Below, in pieces: positions 59,621 through 64,000 of a stretch of 64,000 bases of DNA. Both the position numbers and the translations under genes were made by a program. The notes beneath the pieces are model-generated. The model made no database searches. It was not told the origin of the DNA and saw only the letters and a program-made list of their open reading frames with translations. This stretch comes from Ptychodera flava (taxonomy: Eukaryota > Hemichordata > Enteropneusta > Ptychoderidae): contig NC_091928.1 in NCBI RefSeq assembly GCF_041260155.1, positions 34,165,388-34,229,387 on the forward strand, given 5' to 3'. Position 1 is the first letter of the stretch; each line of letters starts with the position of its first letter.

Positions 59621-62600
59621 GACAGATTTTCTGATGAGTCTCTGTATCAAGTCACTTTGATGTGCATTTAACCCTTTCAGGCCCAACTTTCTGGTACCTT
59701 ACCAGAGCTGCCTCTGTATATCGGGGTTTAGGCCTGAAAGGGTTAATGAATTACTGCATCATTGTGCTGTTTCTCAAATCACATACATGCAATATTTATT
59801 TCATTTTTCCGTTTTCCAGGTGAACGACCACATGAAAGACACATTAGATTCTACCTGTAAATACACTAGTGTTGGAAAGGACATGTCTGCCTGTATTCCG
59901 TGGAGATAATTCCTGTTCCATTGTCCTCCCCTGTTTGAGGAGAAATGGTGTAGTCCATGTATATATCCTGGCCAAGCAATTTGAACTACCTTTGGGGGAG
60001 ATAGTGAAGTTTAAACTCTTCAGCTTAAATTGTTCAAAGCACTCGAAAAGGGGAGGGGGGACTCAGACAGCATGTCAAAATGCAGTTTTTTTAAATCTGT
60101 ATTTTATTGTATGTATACATGCATTCTAATGGTATTTGAAACTATTTGCTTTCAATTTGAGACGCTAAAGTATGGAAAATGCCTTCGATGCCTGCATGTG
60201 GAAACTATTGTAAACATGGCAACCACAAAAAATACAAGAACAATGATAGAAAAGTACATTTTCCAAAGTTGAGAAATCTTGATTTTATTTTAGGGGATAT
60301 CTTTTATCATAAATGGGAAATAAAGTCTTTTTCACAGAGTTATCTTTTTCACAGAGTTAAGTGTTTTACGAACTTTTAAGCATATTTGGTTTAGTAGTCC
60401 TTATCTTTTGTGAGTTTTGCAATAATTCATGTGAAGTGCAAATAAACTTGTATTCTAGATCCAGACAGACTGCCTTTGTCAGAAACAATTTTCCCTCAGA
60501 ACTTGGAAATTAAAGCCACTACTAAAGCTTGACTCTCTCAAGGGTGAAGTTTTTACCATTTTTAATTTTTTAATTTGGTCTGTTTGAACTTTAAATGCAA
60601 CTCTCTATGAGGCATTGATAAATCTAGGTTCCAGAACAAAAATTCACTATAGGAATATGCAGGAAGATTTGTCCACTAATACTTAGCAGGCAACTCCATG
60701 ACCTTTTCAAGGTCAAAGATTGATGAGATTCTATTGTTTTCAGTGAAGAGGTAGGAGCCCTTCAGCTGGAAAGAAGCTTAATTTTATTAATGCATCCTGA
60801 CAGAATGGCTCTACTCAGGAATAAAACTGAAGCCTAGTGTTCCATCTACACGGTCAGTTAATGGCCATCATAACACATTACGCCTTACGGTGGTACAAAC
60901 CAACCTACGTGTACAAACATAGGAATTACACTAATTTCTATGCATGTTTGTGCAAGTGGGTTTATACTTAGTCTCGCATGCCAGATCTCAATCATGCATT
61001 TGTGCCATGAGGGGCGAAGCTCACGGCACTGTCACTCATAGTGCAAATCAAGCACAGCTGCAGGTTTGAGGTCTGGCATGCAAGTCTAGTTTTGTACCAT
61101 GTTATTCAAATCCACCATAACATTTCATTTTCTGTGTTTACACTTGAACTGTATGTTTATTCAAAGAAAAAATGTCACACCATCTTGTGACAATGCTGTT
61201 AATTTCAGTACCCGATAAATAAAATCAAGAAGATTGAAATGCGTCTTACGTTTCTGGCTTTTGTTGTTGTTCCCTTGATTTCCAGTACTGTATACACTTT
61301 GATGGAGATATAATCATAGACCCTTGAGAAAAAAAAACCAAACCTTTTTCTCGAGGGTCTATGATATAGTTTCACTTTGGAAAGTCCAATTCCTGTGAAA
61401 CATTCCATGACACACCCCTGAAATGAACACCACAAACACTATACCACAGCCAGAAGTGGTATAGCCACAAACTGATGATGTCATACCCGCTATAGACAAA
61501 GAATGGTAGTCCATAATGGTGGCGCCAACTGCAGTGTATCGCGAGTGGCACTCCTGTAATGGTGGCCATACTATCTCTGGAACATTGCAACCAGTGATGG
61601 CAAATGTAGTAGCTTGTGCATACAGCTCACTGATAGGCATGCATCAGGGCAGTACAATAAGAGTAACACTTTCGACCACATACCGTAGATAGCACCATTG
61701 CAGTCCCATTATTCTTGATTTTATGTTATTTATTAAGATGTATCCAATGTAAACTGAAAAAAGGAAGGATTGGGTGACCAAAACAGGTGCAAATCACCCA
61801 TACAGAGTTTGTCTTCCATAACACACTACACAACGAGCAAAAGGAAAAGCAAATTTAAAATATACAACAATTAAAGTTTAAAAACAATAAAAACTTTCCA
61901 AAGAAAACAAATTTACGTATGTCTACATTTCCTACAAAGGCAGTGAATTGTCGATGTACAAGTGTTCTGATGATGAACTATAAAATTTGCTCCAATACCA
62001 TTTTTTTATTGCTCTGTTGAAAGCAAGTGTTGAGTTGATGGTCCATAGTGCCCTAGGTACATTATTCTGTAAATTCTATAGCGCTTTATATCAAACTTCA
62101 TTATTCGTTTGCCCTATTTAGGATCATGTTATCAACTCAAATGAGACCAGTTACCCAGACTGCAATTTGGAGTGCTCATCCGGCTGCCCTTCCACAGTCG
62201 TGGGATATCCCATTCAAAAATCTCTGAGCAAGATGGCATGACACAGACAAGAGCGATGCATACTGGGAGTAATTGATCGATGGTGTAATTATTATGTGAG
62301 GAGTTAAAGTCACAGGAAATATAGCTACAATGTCATACAGAAGTGGCTTTCGAAGTCAATTCTCAGTAATGACTTGGAACCATGACTTTCATCAGTTTAT
62401 GAATAAGTACAACTAATCCAAGACATAAAAGTAACAGTTCACATTCATTGCCAAGTGCAGACTTCAAAAGCCACTAATATAACGGTACCTTGAAGCTACA
62501 TTTTCTGAACTTCGTCTCAAAACAGTAATTACATCATAGGTCAGTTGCTCCCAGGATGCATTGCTGTCTGGGCAACTGAGACTACAGTACACCACGTGAC

Positions 62601-62639
62601 CAAATTGAGTGAACTCTGCTTCAAAACACAAATCGTTCT
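59621..62639. other. No gene seen; several foldbacks
   Basis: Contains an inverted repeat at 60976-61081 (GCATGCCAGATCTCA / TGAGGTCTGGCATGC), a weaker one at about 60890-60970, and a strong hairpin at 61313-61365. No exon could be supported. Confidence 0.4.
61313..61365. repeat. Short near-perfect hairpin
   Basis: ATCATAGACCCTTGAGAAAAA pairs with TTTTTCTCGAGGGTCTATGAT (split arms ATCATAGACCC and GGGTCTATGAT) with one G-T wobble and an 11-base loop. It could be a tiny MITE or a transcribed stem-loop; there is no evidence of conservation. Confidence 0.5.
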
Positions 62640-62998
62640 TCATTCATCATTCAGGAGAAGCATTGTTTTCTCAGCATCGAGTTCCTTTGAAGACGTGACA
62701 AGTCTTTCTTTCAGTTCTTGTGTATTTTTTACAGATATTGAATGTTCAAATTTTGGGAATGCTCTGTGTTGCCTGTGTGGAATACATGAAAATAAATTCT
62801 TTGATTTGAATATGCTGATAAACTTTCTCACATCTTTTTCTGTATCACCGTTTGTTGTGTGTAAAGTGTACAGGTATTTCTCTGGCAATTTGTCAAAGTA
62901 TACCTTCTCCAATGACTTGCCCAATGAGCCAACAAGCTTTGATGAATCGTCAACCTGTGTATCTCTGAATCGGCGTCTACATCTCTTGTTCAGATTCT
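62640..62998 (-). CDS. Terminal exon of an unrecognised gene
   Basis: Acceptor TTCTTTTACAG before 62998, stop at 62640. It encodes about 118 residues: NLNKRCRRRFRDTQVDDSSK, LVGSLGKSLEKVYFDKLPEK, YLYTLHTTNGDTEKDVRKFI, FEHSISVKNTQELKERLVTS. Charged, intact frame, strong acceptor. I do not recognise the family; further exons would lie to the right of the window or in 63.0-64.0 kb. Confidence 0.5.
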
Positions 62999-63329
62999 CT
63001 GTAAAAGAATAAAATATCATTAAAATATCAAAAGTCACAAATATCAAAACAGCCCTATACACAATTAGTAACCAACGAAATAAATTTTGGAAAAAATCAT
63101 GCTTATAAGGCCCCAAAAATGTTTCCAGTCATTGAGGGTCATTTCAGAACCTGCGCATCATGTCCCTATTGTTTGTTTACATACTCATTAGTACAGCTAC
63201 CCTTAATATACCTGTTTGCATGAAGTATTATGCAGCCAGTGATATTGTTAGGAATAAAAAAAATACCGTCAAGGACAATGTGCTCACATTTGGTTTGAGT
63301 TGGTCCATTCGAGAAATATTTAAACCAGG

Positions 63330-63861
63330 AAAAACATTTTGTCATAATTTCAACAAATTAGAAGAGTAACACCCTCGCAATGATCTAATCCAAATTTGAG
63401 AGTGATTGGGCTGGCGGTTTCAGAGAAGAAGAAATTTTACTGAAAATGAGAAAAATCACCAAAAAATTCAGCAAAAATACAAAATTAAGGATATCTTCAC
63501 AATATTCATAAAACTGTATAAGGTTCACCTAAGGTACTTGCACACAAATTTTCAAAGCAATCAAAACAGCGGTTCTCGAGATATTAATTCTTGACCATTT
63601 TCACATTTTGTAAGCTCATTTGCAAAATTTTGGCAATGCAGACTTCATTCTTACAAAATCCCATCTATAGCCCAGGATGCATCCACACACCAAATACCAA
63701 GCTGAAATGTGCAGCGGTTTGCGTGTTTTTGATGTTGACGGACATACTGTACGTACGCACATACACACATACATACATACATACATACACACATACATAC
63801 AGACGCCATCGACTTCAGCTTATACCATAAACTCACATTGGTATAACCAAATGTGAGCTAA
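63330..63861. mobile_element. Helentron/HINE-like element, copy near the right edge
   Basis: Very similar to 3960-4455 (AATTTCAACAAATTAGAAGA, GATTGGGCTGGCGGTTTCAG, GCTGAAATGTGCAGCGGTTT). CATA repeats at 63764-63800, GACGCCATCGACTTCAGCTT, hairpin CTCACATTGGTATAACC / AAATGTGAG, end CTAA at 63858-63861. Confidence 0.55.
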
Positions 63862-64000
63862 AAAAGAAAGTCGCATGATTGCATCACTTGTGCTGAATGT
63901 CAAGGACAAGAAACAATTTTTGGGGGCCTAACTTAGGCTTTCAAAAAACTGGTAAACTTGGACAAGCAAGTAGTACTTAAACATATGATAAACTGCTCTT

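Noticed and set aside
59441..59686. 81-codon - strand frame
   Set aside because: Much of it is the 89-bp mini-element with inverted ends (59532-59620); no splice context.
1..64000. tRNA, rRNA, CRISPR arrays or bacterial-type operons
   Set aside because: No tRNA-like box A/B arrangement, rRNA stretch, spaced identical repeats with unique spacers, or ribosome-binding/operon structure was recognised. The tandem repeats present are diverged minisatellites.

Overview
The window is nuclear DNA of an animal. Coding sequence is split into short exons with GT-AG introns, the background is AT-rich with dense dispersed repeats, and the recognisable families are animal ones: a P-element-type transposase, a Gmr1-like LTR retrotransposon, and a DUF6589-like multi-exon gene. 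It looks like a marine invertebrate, but I cannot name the species. No bacterial operons, CRISPR arrays, rRNA or tRNA genes were seen.

The main structure is one very large DNA transposon at 26238-52166 (25.9 kb). It begins CACGGTCGGCCGACG, ends with the reverse complement, and is bracketed by an 8-bp direct repeat, CACTGGTG. Its imperfect terminal inverted repeats are about 385 bp (left) and 473 bp (right), and each carries a TATA-like box pointing inward. It holds two convergent genes. On the + strand (26807-42917) is a P-element/THAP9-like transposase of at least 8 exons, whose N-terminus looks like an RFX-type winged helix instead of a THAP finger. On the - strand (44266-49809) is a PIF1-like helicase with a long C-terminal extension. 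A diverged copy of the flanking DNA at about 21450-22680 lacks the insertion and serves as a paralogous empty site.

Nested inside the transposon is a 6.2-kb Gmr1-like Ty3/gypsy element (31119-37293, - strand) with the unusual order gag-PR-IN-RT-RH. It sits 8 bp before a 3' splice site of the transposase gene. A 1.4-kb inverted-repeat element and several MITEs also lie in the introns.

Left of the transposon a - strand gene of the DUF6589-like family runs from about 25.9 kb off the left edge; seven exons are recognisable. Its first exon is duplicated, and the duplicate has a stop at codon 2. Its introns are filled with repeats: a Helentron/HINE-like family (about 140-bp core repeats, a CATA microsatellite, a 3' hairpin and CTAA), a second tandem family of about 145-bp monomers, TA-flanked MITEs including a 4.2-kb member, TTAA-flanked MITEs and hAT-like elements. 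Right of the transposon only fragments of two unrecognised - strand genes are visible (54.9-55.7 kb and 62.6-63.0 kb), among more MITEs and foldbacks.

Transposon-borne coding regions carry many one-base frame breaks, while the non-transposon exons are intact. The two LTRs differ only by one-base indels. This pattern fits uncorrected consensus errors in repeats at least as well as real decay.
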